Of a stretch of 21,162 bases of DNA, positions 1 through 7,760 are shown in pieces. The notes below the pieces were generated by a model. It was not told the origin of the DNA. It was given only the letters and a program-made list of their open reading frames with translations, and searched no databases. The DNA comes from Pseudomonadota bacterium (lineage in GTDB: Bacteria > SAR324 > XYD2-FULL-50-16 > JAHJRI01): the NCBI GenBank assembly GCA_022360105.1, contig JAKSDL010000298.1:1-21162 (forward strand). Reading direction: 5' to 3'. Position numbers and translations under genes: made by a program. Within the stretch, counting starts at the first letter, position 1; every line of letters starts with the position of its first letter.

Positions 1-177
1 AGTTACCCATCCTACCGCAGTAATGAAACTTTTACATGAAATTGTGAGATAGATTGGCATATTCTGCCCATTTCTCCGGAAGGAATAATCAATTGATAAT
101 AATTAATTGCAAACCAAGAGCGTGTTGTAAGACGGGCAACTCGTTATCCATTAGCTTTTAGGCTGGCTTTTCGTGTT
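1..177. other. Intergenic end region, no gene seen
   Basis: No convincing coding region lies downstream of the outer-membrane protein gene. The stretch is AT-rich around positions 90-115. A short block at 131-151 resembles a block at 5048-5070 (both contain GGCAACTC followed by GTTAYCCAT), and a GTTACCCAT occurs at the very start of the window. I see no strong terminator hairpin with a T-tract for the minus-strand operon. Confidence 0.4.
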
Positions 178-1380
178 TTAATTATCCAAATTGTAACTCA
201 CGGCCAGACTGAACGAATAAGCCTCGCGGATCGAATCGTGGACTTCGGTGGGATTATCCGGGTCGGACTGAATTTTACCTCTTCCATATCCACCCACAGC
301 ACCAACGGTAATCATAGTAGGACCATTGAAGATAGAGTAACCCAGGGACATGCCATACATATCGATCTTTTCGGCATTTGTGGTTGAAGAATCCGGCTCT
401 TCACGGTTGTCAAAATTGGTGAATATTCCAGCCCTGATGACGTTCTCCTCATTAAGAAAGTGCTCAACGCCAAACGAGATATTCAGGACATTAATGCGAT
501 CATCCTCGTTCAAAAGATAGTAGTCTATATCAGACGTCACCATGGTATAGGCAGACGGAAACCAGGCCCAGCCGAACGTAATCTCAAGGGGCATTTTTCG
601 AAATTCATTGGTGGTATCTGTGGAGTAAGTAATTTCTGTCGTGGACGAGTCTTTTTCATTAACTTGGACCTCCTCAACGGAGTGGGATAAAAATGTCCGT
701 TTCAAAACGAGGGCTAAAGACCATTCATCAGCTGGTGCATACATCAAACCTGTTCTTAAGTGCAGACCAAATTCATCGCCTCTTGTGTTATCAAACTTCC
801 AATCGGCTGATGCATCACCGGTATTAATCAAGCGGTTTACCTGGGAGTCGTATTGTCGTTGAAAAGCATATAGTGTGATTCCCCATGAAACCTTATCCGT
901 CAGGAATGTTGCGTAGCTAGGTCCATATTTGTAGGTTCTGTCATCGCTTCTTCTGTTGATGACCACGTTGTTATCGAATTCCTGATCTTGATGAAGCTCA
1001 GTGGAGTCATCGATGACATAGGAGATACCAATCACCGCGTCACCCACACGTTTCATATAGCCGGCAAAATTAATCAAATAGCGCCAACCCTCCATCAATT
1101 GGGATTCGTTGCCAACAGATTTCTGGTAATCATTGTATACAAAATTTGTGGCATTCGAAATTCCCACCATGGATTTCTTGGCTCCATATACAAGTCCGGC
1201 CGGGTTATAGTATGCACCGGCGGCATCGTCGGCTACTGCCGAGTATGCTCCTGCCAGATTTGCTCCCCTGTCCCCAACCAGTAACTCCTTATAGTGATAG
1301 ATGTCCGCCCAAAGACTGTTTGACGCCATCAGTCCCAAACAAAAAATACCAACGACTATTCTTTTAGTGAGTTTTCTCAT
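178..1380 (-). CDS. OmpP1/FadL-like outer-membrane beta-barrel protein
   Basis: A 400-residue protein with an N-terminal signal peptide (MRKLTKR followed by a hydrophobic stretch ending in SLWA). The mature N-terminus reads DRGANLAGAYSAVADDAAGAYYNPAGL; this AxxDDAxxxYYNPAGL pattern is typical of the OmpP1/FadL/TodX and PorV-like barrels. The rest is rich in alternating hydrophobic and aromatic strands, as in an outer-membrane barrel, and ends in a polar-aromatic strand (SFSLAVSYNLDN). I chose the ATG at 1380 because it gives a standard signal peptide. The reading frame stays open to a TTG at 1446 and has another ATG at 1407, but these give long charged N-termini and deeper overlap with the upstream protease gene. 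It is the last gene of a four-gene minus-strand run. FadL-type members take up hydrophobic compounds and PorV-type members serve secretion; the ligand here cannot be told. The family call is fairly sure, the function is not. Confidence 0.75.
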   Translation of the reverse strand: MRKLTKRIVVGIFCLGLMASNSLWADIYHYKELLVGDRGANLAGAYSAVADDAAGAYYNPAGLVYGAKKSMVGISNATNFVYNDYQKSVGNESQLMEGWRYLINFAGYMKRVGDAVIGISYVIDDSTELHQDQEFDNNVVINRRSDDRTYKYGPSYATFLTDKVSWGITLYAFQRQYDSQVNRLINTGDASADWKFDNTRGDEFGLHLRTGLMYAPADEWSLALVLKRTFLSHSVEEVQVNEKDSSTTEITYSTDTTNEFRKMPLEITFGWAWFPSAYTMVTSDIDYYLLNEDDRINVLNISFGVEHFLNEENVIRAGIFTNFDNREEPDSSTTNAEKIDMYGMSLGYSIFNGPTMITVGAVGGYGRGKIQSDPDNPTEVHDSIREAYSFSLAVSYNLDN

Positions 1381-2206
1381 GGAATCTTTTTTGATGTTTT
1401 CTGCCATTAAACGTTTCAGTGGCAAATTTTCCGGCCTCCGCTTCAATTTGTTCGATACGCTCGGCCAGGGGAGGATGAGTTTTTGAGTTTATCGTTCGTC
1501 TGTTTTGATAGGTCTCATTGTCTATCTTTTCCAAAAATCTGACATAACTCCTCCAATCGTAATTCAAAGCGATCATAATCTTGACAGCTTCCAGATCGGA
1601 ATCTGTTTCAAATTTTTTCTCCACACCAATTTCAAAGAGCAGATCAGCTGCTTCATCCAACAGTTTATCCAATAAAGTAGCCCCGGAAACAGCACCACCA
1701 CCGGCAGCCACACCAAGACTGGATAAAAACGCGTTGGATTGTCCTCTTAGGTTGATTTTTTTGACAATATGGCGATGGTTGATATGGGCAATTTCATGAG
1801 CAAGGGCTCCAACAAGTTGTGCTTCGTTTTCCATCAATTGAATTGCACCGCGTGTAATGAAGATGTATCCTCCTGGAATTGCGTATGCGTTTATCTCGGG
1901 GGAATCCAACACCGCAAATTTAAATTTGAGATCGGGTCGACCCATTTGACTCGCCAGCCCAGTACCAATGATGTTGACATAATCCGATACCTTTTCATTA
2001 TCCCAGGTTTTTATTTCTCCCAAAATACGAGCTGCCAGGTTTCTGCCGAACCGAATTTCGGCAATGGTATCGTCTTCTGTGTATTTAATCACTGTTTTGT
2101 TAGCTCTGGCACGACCTGCGTAAACCGGACTTACGAGCAATACTACCAGAATGAATATCACAAATCTATTCATCTTCATTAATAAATTCAATCGCTTCGT
2201 TAACAT
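1364..2206 (-). CDS. M48-family zinc metalloprotease, secreted (periplasmic)
   Basis: A 280-residue protein with an N-terminal hydrophobic segment (about residues 13-30, ending SPVYA), which fits a signal peptide and periplasmic location. The zinc motif HEIAH is at 137-141 within VGALAHEIAHINHRH. A likely third ligand is Glu200 in the ExxxD pattern (ETDSD). It also has the INAYAIPGGYIFITRG block typical of the M48B/Oma1/BepA/LoiP group, so it probably acts in envelope protein quality control. The start at 2206 is supported by an AAGGAG about nine bases upstream; internal ATGs at 2179 and 2173 are possible but lack a good ribosome site. The gene overlaps the upstream SH3-protein gene by 41 bases and its 3' end overlaps the barrel gene, so coupled translation is likely. 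The domain is short compared with BepA because the TPR region is missing. Whether it acts on the neighbouring barrel is inference. Confidence 0.85.
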   Translation of the reverse strand: MLTKRLNLLMKMNRFVIFILVVLLVSPVYAGRARANKTVIKYTEDDTIAEIRFGRNLAARILGEIKTWDNEKVSDYVNIIGTGLASQMGRPDLKFKFAVLDSPEINAYAIPGGYIFITRGAIQLMENEAQLVGALAHEIAHINHRHIVKKINLRGQSNAFLSSLGVAAGGGAVSGATLLDKLLDEAADLLFEIGVEKKFETDSDLEAVKIMIALNYDWRSYVRFLEKIDNETYQNRRTINSKTHPPLAERIEQIEAEAGKFATETFNGRKHQKRFHEKTH

Positions 2207-2648
2207 CGACTTCTACTCCTTCCATTTTGGCCAGTGCAATAAAATCGGGTCCTTCTTTAATTTCCAGTTTTTCCTTGCCGGAGTCCATGAGTCCCCTGGC
2301 AGCAGCGGCGCTGGTAAACGTTGACGCCCTTTTCCTTGCTTTGGATGTAATATCCACCTTTTTCCTGAACAAGGATACCCGTTTTTTAGGCTCGTTTTTC
2401 GATAAAGCAAGCTTATTCACCCAACCTTCCCTTTTGGCAAAACGCACCTTTACCCAATTCTTTTGTGTGCTGAGTTTTTCAACTTTGTTTCCTCGTTTCA
2501 AAGTTAAAAGCTTTTGCGATCGATGAGCAGGTGCTGACATCAGACTGATCTTGTAACTTCTCACATACATGGTATCAGCAAGCCCCGAAACACCAGGCAA
2601 AAGCATGAGTAACACCAGTCCTGTGACAAACCATATTTTTTGATTCAT
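2166..2648 (-). CDS. Secreted bacterial SH3-like domain protein
   Basis: A 160-residue protein with a signal peptide (MNQKIWFVTGLVLLMLLPGVSGLA). Residues about 26-82 fit a bacterial SH3 (SH3b) domain: MYVRSYKISLMSAPAHRS, then a LKRGNKVEKL turn, then WVKVRFAKREGWVNKLAL, where the WxKVxxxxxxGWV pattern is diagnostic. The rest (85-160) is charged, with a basic middle (KKRVSLFRKK) and an acidic tail ending INEDE, and no recognised fold. The start is secure because GAGGAGG lies a few bases upstream of the ATG. SH3b domains bind peptidoglycan or peptides. Its place between an adenylate cyclase and a metalloprotease suggests an envelope-sensing or scaffolding role, which is inference. Confidence 0.75.
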   Translation of the reverse strand: MNQKIWFVTGLVLLMLLPGVSGLADTMYVRSYKISLMSAPAHRSQKLLTLKRGNKVEKLSTQKNWVKVRFAKREGWVNKLALSKNEPKKRVSLFRKKVDITSKARKRASTFTSAAAARGLMDSGKEKLEIKEGPDFIALAKMEGVEVDVNEAIEFINEDE

Positions 2649-2732
2649 ATCTACCTCCTCGTTTTATGACCGCGAACCCGGTCATCGTTCCGCAAGACAG
2701 ACAAAACAACAAGCAGAAGACTTAAAGTATGA

Positions 2733-4922
2733 CTATTTGGATGTATATACATAACAACCATCCCAGCCTTCAGGTGGTGGTTTCAATTTGAATTCTTGTA
2801 GCCTTTTTAAAAATATATCGGCAACAGGATCGTTTTTATTCATATTTAGAACCTGTTGGTATGCATTTTCAGCTGATTCCCAGTCTTTACCCAGATAGGC
2901 GTTAAAACCGGTATCGGTTAACTGAGCGATGTTTGCGGCTATTTTTCGTTCATCGGCTTGCGTTTCCGGGTTGGTCAATGGTTCGTAAAGCAACGCCGGC
3001 TCAGTTTTTCCCTTGACTTGCACCTTGTCTATTGTTCGGCAAATATAGCGATCATCCAACATATCATGGGCAGATTGTGCGATAATAATGGAACAGCCGT
3101 ATTTTTTCGTCAGTCCTTCAATTCGGGAAGCCAGGTTTACATTATCACCGATGACGGTGTAATCCAGCCTTTTGGTTGATCCGATATTCCCAACTATGAC
3201 CGGACCGGTATTCAATCCCACTCCAATATTTATTTCAGGGTACCCATTTGCTCTAAAATGCTTGTTGACGGACTTTAATTTATCGATCATCTCCAAGGCG
3301 CAGGAAACAGATTGACTGGCATGGTTTTTCATTTCAATGGGAGCTCCCCAGAAGGCCATGACAGCATCACCGATAAATTTGTCCAAAGTCCCCTTATACT
3401 TAAACACCAGCTCCACCATTTCGTGCAGATAGTAATTAAGCATCTCCACAACCTTTCGGGATTCAAGCGATTCCGAGATAGAGGTAAACCCCCGAATGTC
3501 GGAAAACAGAATGGTCAGATGTTTGGTTTCTCCGATTTCTGCTGTCAGAGATTTCAATTCCATCACTTCTGAAAGCACACTAGGACTTAAATACTGAGAA
3601 AACATACGCTTGGTTTTAAGCCGTTCGGTACCTTCGGTAAAGGCCATGTAAATAAAAGAGGCTCCGTACACGGAAAGCATTCCACCAACAACCGGAAAGA
3701 CAACCGCCAGCCACACCCTAAATGAACTGAATATATAGTATGCAGCCAAGATATAAAGACATGTAATGATTAAAGGAATCGTTCCCTTAAACCAGATCTT
3801 AACATCACTTGTGATAATCCAAGCAATCAGAAACGCAATCAGCAGGGAGATAACAATTTCTGCCAGAACGGGCGGCTTGGTAATAAAATCGTTATCCAAA
3901 ACATTACTGATTATAGACGCGTGAAGGAATACACCTGGAAAATTAGGACCGTAAGGTGTTGGTTTGAGATCCTCCACGCCCACGGCACTGGCTCCAACCA
4001 ATACAATTTTTTCCCTGAACAGCTCCGGATCGACTATAACATTCTCGAAATTTCCCTCGTTAATTTGCTGAATGGTAGCAAAAACTCCTCCAATCGATAT
4101 GGTTTGGAATTCATTTTTGGGATTGACAAGAAAATCGCCGTTTTTCAATAGGGGAATCGGTGTCTGACCCCAGTTAATCGCATCGTCTGCAATGCTTATT
4201 TCATTTTCCGGTTGTTGATGGATTAGTGCTGCAAGAGAAAGGACAGGAAACATATGCCCCTGGTAGGTTCTAATGAGCTTGGTGCGTCTGAAAATCCCGT
4301 CATTGTCCGGCAGGAATTCGACAACACCGATACCCGCAGTGTTTTCGTAAAGTTCTGTCAGGGGCAGATAATAGTTGTTGTTACCTGATTCGAAGAGCTG
4401 ACTGGAGCCTGTGGCATTCAAGGAAAACCTTTCCACAAACAGTTCTGGTAACTGTCTCCCGAGTATGTTGTTTTTTTCGTCCCATTCCGGTTCCCTTAAT
4501 AACTGCATAGCATGGATGGCATGTCCCATTTCCATGCTGCTGATCACCAGATCAATATCGTCCGGCCCCAACTCGCCATTCTCATCCCTGGGGATTTGAG
4601 GTTCAGTGAAAAGAACATCGTAAAGGACCGCTTTGACATCTTGCTCTGCCAAAAAGAGATTCAATTCTGCATACAACGTCCTTGGCCAAGGCCAACGACC
4701 AACCAACGGATTCATCGATTCCAGGGAAGCTTCATCAATCAGTACGATAACGATGTCTTCATGACCTGCCTTTTGCCCGTCACGATATTGAACCCTCATG
4801 TCGAATGTTTTTTGTTCAAGAAAAGATAAACCGCCGACACGTTCAATCGCAAACACAATCGTTACACAAACGAATGAGATAATAAGCGATACAAAAAGCC
4901 GTTTTCGGGTTTTTCCGGTCAT
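2733..4922 (-). CDS. CHASE2-domain adenylate/guanylate cyclase (class III)
   Basis: A 729-residue membrane cyclase likely to make cAMP in response to an extracytoplasmic signal. Order: N-terminal membrane segment (about 8-27); periplasmic CHASE2 sensor (about 38-340) with the typical GRWPWPR and IVLVGASAVGVEDLKPTPYG blocks; three membrane segments (about 352-423); a class III cyclase domain (about 440-650); and a C-terminal TPR-like pair ending in GWDGCYVYTSK. The cyclase looks active: metal-binding Asp475 (in FSDIRGFTS) and Asp519 (in DKFIGDAVMAFWG), Lys515, and the GDNVNLASR block with Asp593, Asn596 and Arg600. Lys with Asp at the base-selecting positions favours ATP over GTP by family knowledge. 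The frame is open to a TTG at 4949, but I chose the ATG at 4922, which puts charged residues just before the first membrane segment; neither start has a clear Shine-Dalgarno. First gene of the minus-strand run, 84 bases before the SH3-protein gene. Confidence 0.9.
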   Translation of the reverse strand: MTGKTRKRLFVSLIISFVCVTIVFAIERVGGLSFLEQKTFDMRVQYRDGQKAGHEDIVIVLIDEASLESMNPLVGRWPWPRTLYAELNLFLAEQDVKAVLYDVLFTEPQIPRDENGELGPDDIDLVISSMEMGHAIHAMQLLREPEWDEKNNILGRQLPELFVERFSLNATGSSQLFESGNNNYYLPLTELYENTAGIGVVEFLPDNDGIFRRTKLIRTYQGHMFPVLSLAALIHQQPENEISIADDAINWGQTPIPLLKNGDFLVNPKNEFQTISIGGVFATIQQINEGNFENVIVDPELFREKIVLVGASAVGVEDLKPTPYGPNFPGVFLHASIISNVLDNDFITKPPVLAEIVISLLIAFLIAWIITSDVKIWFKGTIPLIITCLYILAAYYIFSSFRVWLAVVFPVVGGMLSVYGASFIYMAFTEGTERLKTKRMFSQYLSPSVLSEVMELKSLTAEIGETKHLTILFSDIRGFTSISESLESRKVVEMLNYYLHEMVELVFKYKGTLDKFIGDAVMAFWGAPIEMKNHASQSVSCALEMIDKLKSVNKHFRANGYPEINIGVGLNTGPVIVGNIGSTKRLDYTVIGDNVNLASRIEGLTKKYGCSIIIAQSAHDMLDDRYICRTIDKVQVKGKTEPALLYEPLTNPETQADERKIAANIAQLTDTGFNAYLGKDWESAENAYQQVLNMNKNDPVADIFLKRLQEFKLKPPPEGWDGCYVYTSK

Positions 4923-4969
4923 AGTCAGGCCAGGCTCAGGCTTATGCAAAATTATTTAGCTTGGGTCCA

Positions 4970-4999
4970 ATTATATAACAACCAACCGTAAACAAACAA
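4970..4999 (-). promoter_or_regulatory. Possible promoter of the cyclase operon
   Basis: On the minus strand there is a perfect TATAAT (4975 down to 4970). An imperfect TTGTTT lies 18 bases before it (4999 down to 4994). Transcription would begin near 4963, about 40 bases before the ATG at 4922. The -35 matches only three of six consensus positions and the region is AT-rich, so confidence is modest. Confidence 0.4.
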
Positions 5000-5097
5000 T
5001 AAACAAATAGATAGTTCACAAAGGTGAGCAGGCACACCTAAGCGTGGGATCGGCAACTCCGTTACCCATCGGGTGAATCAAGATAAATACAAAAGAT

Positions 5098-5118
5098 TGG
5101 GCAGGCTCCGCTGACCCA
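5098..5118. repeat. REP-like hairpin
   Basis: The sequence TGGGCAG, a loop GCTCCG, then CTG-A-CCCA forms a seven-pair stem with one bulged A. It is GC-rich within AT-rich DNA, sits in an intergenic region, and resembles short dispersed palindromes common in deltaproteobacterial genomes. It has no T-tract, so a terminator is less likely. Confidence 0.4.
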
Positions 5119-5247
5119 TTCTACATTGGCACAAGTAAAATGGTGAATTGATTTTTGAAACTACGAGTAAAGTTCGTGCTGATCCAGCTTCAAATTTACA
5201 ATTTTACGCCAATAATTCTCAAATTTCGACGAAATCCAAAAAGCTGT

Positions 5248-5276
5248 TTGACCTCAAATTTTCGATAAAATAAAAT
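5248..5276 (+). promoter_or_regulatory. Sigma-70 type promoter for ilvB
   Basis: TTGACC at 5248-5253 and TAAAAT at 5271-5276 are separated by exactly 17 bases, each matching five of six consensus positions. Transcription would begin near 5283 and leave a leader of about 58 bases before the ilvB ATG, too short for a classical attenuator. Confidence 0.6.
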
Positions 5277-5340
5277 AGAACGCTGTACTTTTAAAACATT
5301 TAATTAAAAAAAAGCATGTAAATCAAAGGAAAAAGAAAAA

Positions 5341-7080
5341 ATGAAAGGCACTGAATTGGTACTTAAAGCGTTGCTGGATAACGGTGTAACTTACGTTTTC
5401 GGGTATACCGGTGGTGCTATTATGCCGGTGTTCGATGAAATGGAGAAACAGAATGTTTTCTCTTTTGTCATGTCTCGCCATGAGCAGGGAGCTGCTTTTA
5501 TGGCCCAGGGACTGTCAAGGGCTTCTCTATCAACTGCAAACCCGATGGTGGGTGTCTGCATGGCAACTTCCGGTCCAGGAGCAATGAACCTGGTTACCGG
5601 AATTGCCGATGCTCTGATGGATTCTGTCCCTGTACTGGCGATTACCGGCCAGGTACCAACTTCAGTTATTGCAACCGATGCTTTTCAGGAAAGTGACGTC
5701 GTCGGTGTCATGATGCCTTTAACCAAGCAGAGTTACATGCCACTTGCTGCTGAAGATATCGAAGAAACCATCCATGAAGCACTTTATGTGGCAAAAACAG
5801 GAAGGGGTGGACCGGTCGTTGTTGATATTCCCAAGGATATTCAGGCGCAGGAAACAAATGGTGATTATTGTTTTGATGGTGGCTCGTACGAACCGGCACT
5901 TCCCGGGTTCAAGTACTCACCGGAGCCGGATCTTGATTTGCTGAAAAAAGCTGTTGTCATGATCAACCGGAGTGAAAGACCTATTATTCTCTGTGGCCAT
6001 GGAGTTATTTGCAGCAATGCCGGACAGAATCTTCAAACATTTGCCGAAAAAGCCAATGTTCCCATTGGATTTACCTTGCACGGACTTTCAGCAGTGCCAG
6101 CGGATCACCCCCTGAGCCTGGGAATGGTCGGTATGCATGGTAGTGTGGAGGCAAATCGAGCCTTGCTCAATTGTGATCTGATGATCTCGTTTGGGATGCG
6201 TTTTGATGACAGGGTAACAGGTAATTTAAAGAAGTTTGGTGTCAGCGCGGATGTTATTCACGTTGAGATCGACCCTTCCGAAATTGATAAGAACGTTGCC
6301 ACAAGCCTTGCTATTAATGCTGATGCCAACAAGGTTTTAAAACAATTGGTAATTGATCCTGAATGTCTCACCAAGCCTCGTAAAGCTTGGTTTGAACAAA
6401 TTGAAGTGTTTCGAGAGGAAATCGCAGAGGCGACCCAAAAAGAGATCGAAAAAGGTGTTGGCAAGGGAGGTCAGCTTTTAATGAAAAACATCGTAACCAA
6501 ATTATCAGAAGTTACCAAAGGTAAAGACATCATTGTCTCCGATGTGGGGCAACATCAGATGATTTTGGCTCGATTTTACAACTTTCAGACCTTTAACAGC
6601 TGGTTTAACTCAGGCGGTGCCGGTACCATGGGATGTGCTCTGCCGATGTCCGTGGGAGTGAAGCTGGCCAGGCCGAATGAGCGTGTTTGGACAATTAGCG
6701 GTGATGGTGGATTCCAGATGAATATACAGGAACTGGGCGCCATTATGGAACATGAGATTGATGTTAAAATTTTACTTTTTAACAATGGCTACCTGGGCAT
6801 GGTCAGGCAATGGCAGACTATGTTTTACGATGGCAGATTTGCAGGCACGCCAATGAAAAATCCCGATTTCGGAGCCATTGCAGGAGCGTATGGCATACCT
6901 CATTTAAAGGTATCCACATCAGATCAAATTGTAGAAGCGCTTGAGATCGCGGCAGCCCATAAAGGGGCGTATATGATAGAATTTCTTTGTGACCCCAGCG
7001 AAATTGTTTTACCTATGGTTCCCGCCGGAGGTGGCATTACGGACATGATTGTTTCCCTGGATCAGAAAAATAACGCTTGA
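5341..7080 (+). CDS. ilvB: Acetolactate synthase large (catalytic) subunit
   Basis: A 579-residue ThDP- and FAD-dependent acetohydroxyacid synthase catalytic subunit. It joins pyruvate to a second pyruvate (valine/leucine branch) or to 2-oxobutanoate (isoleucine branch). The N-terminal domain has VFGYTGGAIMPVFDE and the RHEQGA block with catalytic Glu48. The central domain has MRFDDRVTG. The C-terminal ThDP-binding domain has GDGGFQMN from residue 454 with NNGYLGMVRQWQ downstream, the Trp-containing loop characteristic of AHAS rather than other ThDP enzymes. Length is normal for the family. The ATG follows an AAAGGA ribosome site. It is the first gene of an ilvBN pair whose small-subunit gene begins 12 bases after the stop codon. 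The family assignment is firm. Confidence 0.97.
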   Translation: MKGTELVLKALLDNGVTYVFGYTGGAIMPVFDEMEKQNVFSFVMSRHEQGAAFMAQGLSRASLSTANPMVGVCMATSGPGAMNLVTGIADALMDSVPVLAITGQVPTSVIATDAFQESDVVGVMMPLTKQSYMPLAAEDIEETIHEALYVAKTGRGGPVVVDIPKDIQAQETNGDYCFDGGSYEPALPGFKYSPEPDLDLLKKAVVMINRSERPIILCGHGVICSNAGQNLQTFAEKANVPIGFTLHGLSAVPADHPLSLGMVGMHGSVEANRALLNCDLMISFGMRFDDRVTGNLKKFGVSADVIHVEIDPSEIDKNVATSLAINADANKVLKQLVIDPECLTKPRKAWFEQIEVFREEIAEATQKEIEKGVGKGGQLLMKNIVTKLSEVTKGKDIIVSDVGQHQMILARFYNFQTFNSWFNSGGAGTMGCALPMSVGVKLARPNERVWTISGDGGFQMNIQELGAIMEHEIDVKILLFNNGYLGMVRQWQTMFYDGRFAGTPMKNPDFGAIAGAYGIPHLKVSTSDQIVEALEIAAAHKGAYMIEFLCDPSEIVLPMVPAGGGITDMIVSLDQKNNA

Positions 7081-7091
7081 GGAAAAAAGCA

Positions 7092-7580
7092 ATGACAACA
7101 ATGAATCACAAAAAACGACGTGCCATTACTGTTTTCGTGCACGATAAACCCGGAGTTCTCAATAAGATTTCCATGCTGATCCGTCACAAAATGTACAATG
7201 TGGAGACACTCACTGTGAGCGCAACCGTCCAAAGAGGTTACAGTCGGATTACTTTGACACTTTATGAAGATGATGACAGAAAAACACGTCAGGTGATCAG
7301 TCAGATCGAGAAAATGACGGAAGTTATATCCGCCAGGGAACTGGATGCTGCGCAAAGTTTTTGGAGAGAAGTGGCTTTGATAAAATTCGAGGCAAACCAT
7401 AAAGAGTTTGACTCGTTAGTGGATAAATATGGATTTGAAGTTCTGGATAAACAGGATGAAGGAGTTTATATTGTTCAGCTGGCTTCCATCTCCAAGAACA
7501 TTGATGATCTCTTAAGCGATCTGGGCGGCGACAAGGTCATCGATGTAGCTCGCTCCGGATTTACTGCCTTGGAGAGGTAA
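7092..7580 (+). CDS. ilvN: Acetolactate synthase small (regulatory) subunit
   Basis: A 162-residue regulatory subunit of acetohydroxyacid synthase that binds branched-chain amino acids (usually valine) and gives feedback inhibition. The N-terminal ACT domain is clear (AITVFVHDKPGVLNKISMLI from about residue 10), followed by the family blocks YSRITLTLYED and REVALIKF and a C-terminal domain ending VIDVARSGFTALER. Length matches the IlvH/IlvN long form of about 160 residues. The frame is open from a TTG at 7077, but the ATG at 7092 has GAGG nine bases upstream, lying across the ilvB stop, so I use it. An ATG three codons later (7101) is another option. It is co-transcribed with ilvB. Confidence 0.95.
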   Translation: MTTMNHKKRRAITVFVHDKPGVLNKISMLIRHKMYNVETLTVSATVQRGYSRITLTLYEDDDRKTRQVISQIEKMTEVISARELDAAQSFWREVALIKFEANHKEFDSLVDKYGFEVLDKQDEGVYIVQLASISKNIDDLLSDLGGDKVIDVARSGFTALER

Positions 7581-7589
7581 TTGGTGAGT

Positions 7590-7655
7590 TGGCGGATAAC
7601 TATATTTGGAAAACTATATCTATAGAACCCGCCAGCTTTGTTTCTCTGTTTTTAT
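7590..7655 (+). terminator. Weak possible terminator after ilvN
   Basis: TGGCGG at 7590-7595 pairs with CCGCCA at 7629-7634 across an AT-rich loop of 33 bases, and a T-rich stretch follows (to about 7655). The stem is only six pairs and the loop is long, so this is a weak candidate. The rest of the 180-base gap before ilvA has nothing else I can name. Confidence 0.25.
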
Positions 7656-7760
7656 CCATAACCAAGGCGCGTTTCCTGTTCCCCAAACTTTATTAAAGTG
7701 GCAAGCTAACATCTTGTCTTAAACCGAAACAAATCTTTTCCTATTCCCTTCCTTAAAAAA

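Larger units (their letters stand above)
4923..5340. other. Divergent intergenic region between cyclase operon and ilvB
   Basis: This 418-base stretch has no supported gene. It holds promoters for both directions (annotated separately), a hairpin at 5098-5118, and a short ACCCATCGGGT palindrome near 5064-5074 next to a block shared with 131-151. The right half (5200-5340) is AT-rich leader DNA of ilvB. I looked for a leader peptide rich in Ile, Leu or Val followed by a terminator-attenuator hairpin and did not find one. Confidence 0.5.

Noticed and set aside
1381..1446. Longer N-terminus for the outer-membrane protein (start at 1446)
   Set aside because: The first codon is TTG, without ribosome site, and would place a charged 22-residue stretch before a normal signal peptide.
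5280..5340. Leader-peptide attenuator upstream of ilvB
   Set aside because: The predicted leader is about 58 bases, with no short Ile/Leu/Val-rich frame and no terminator hairpin.
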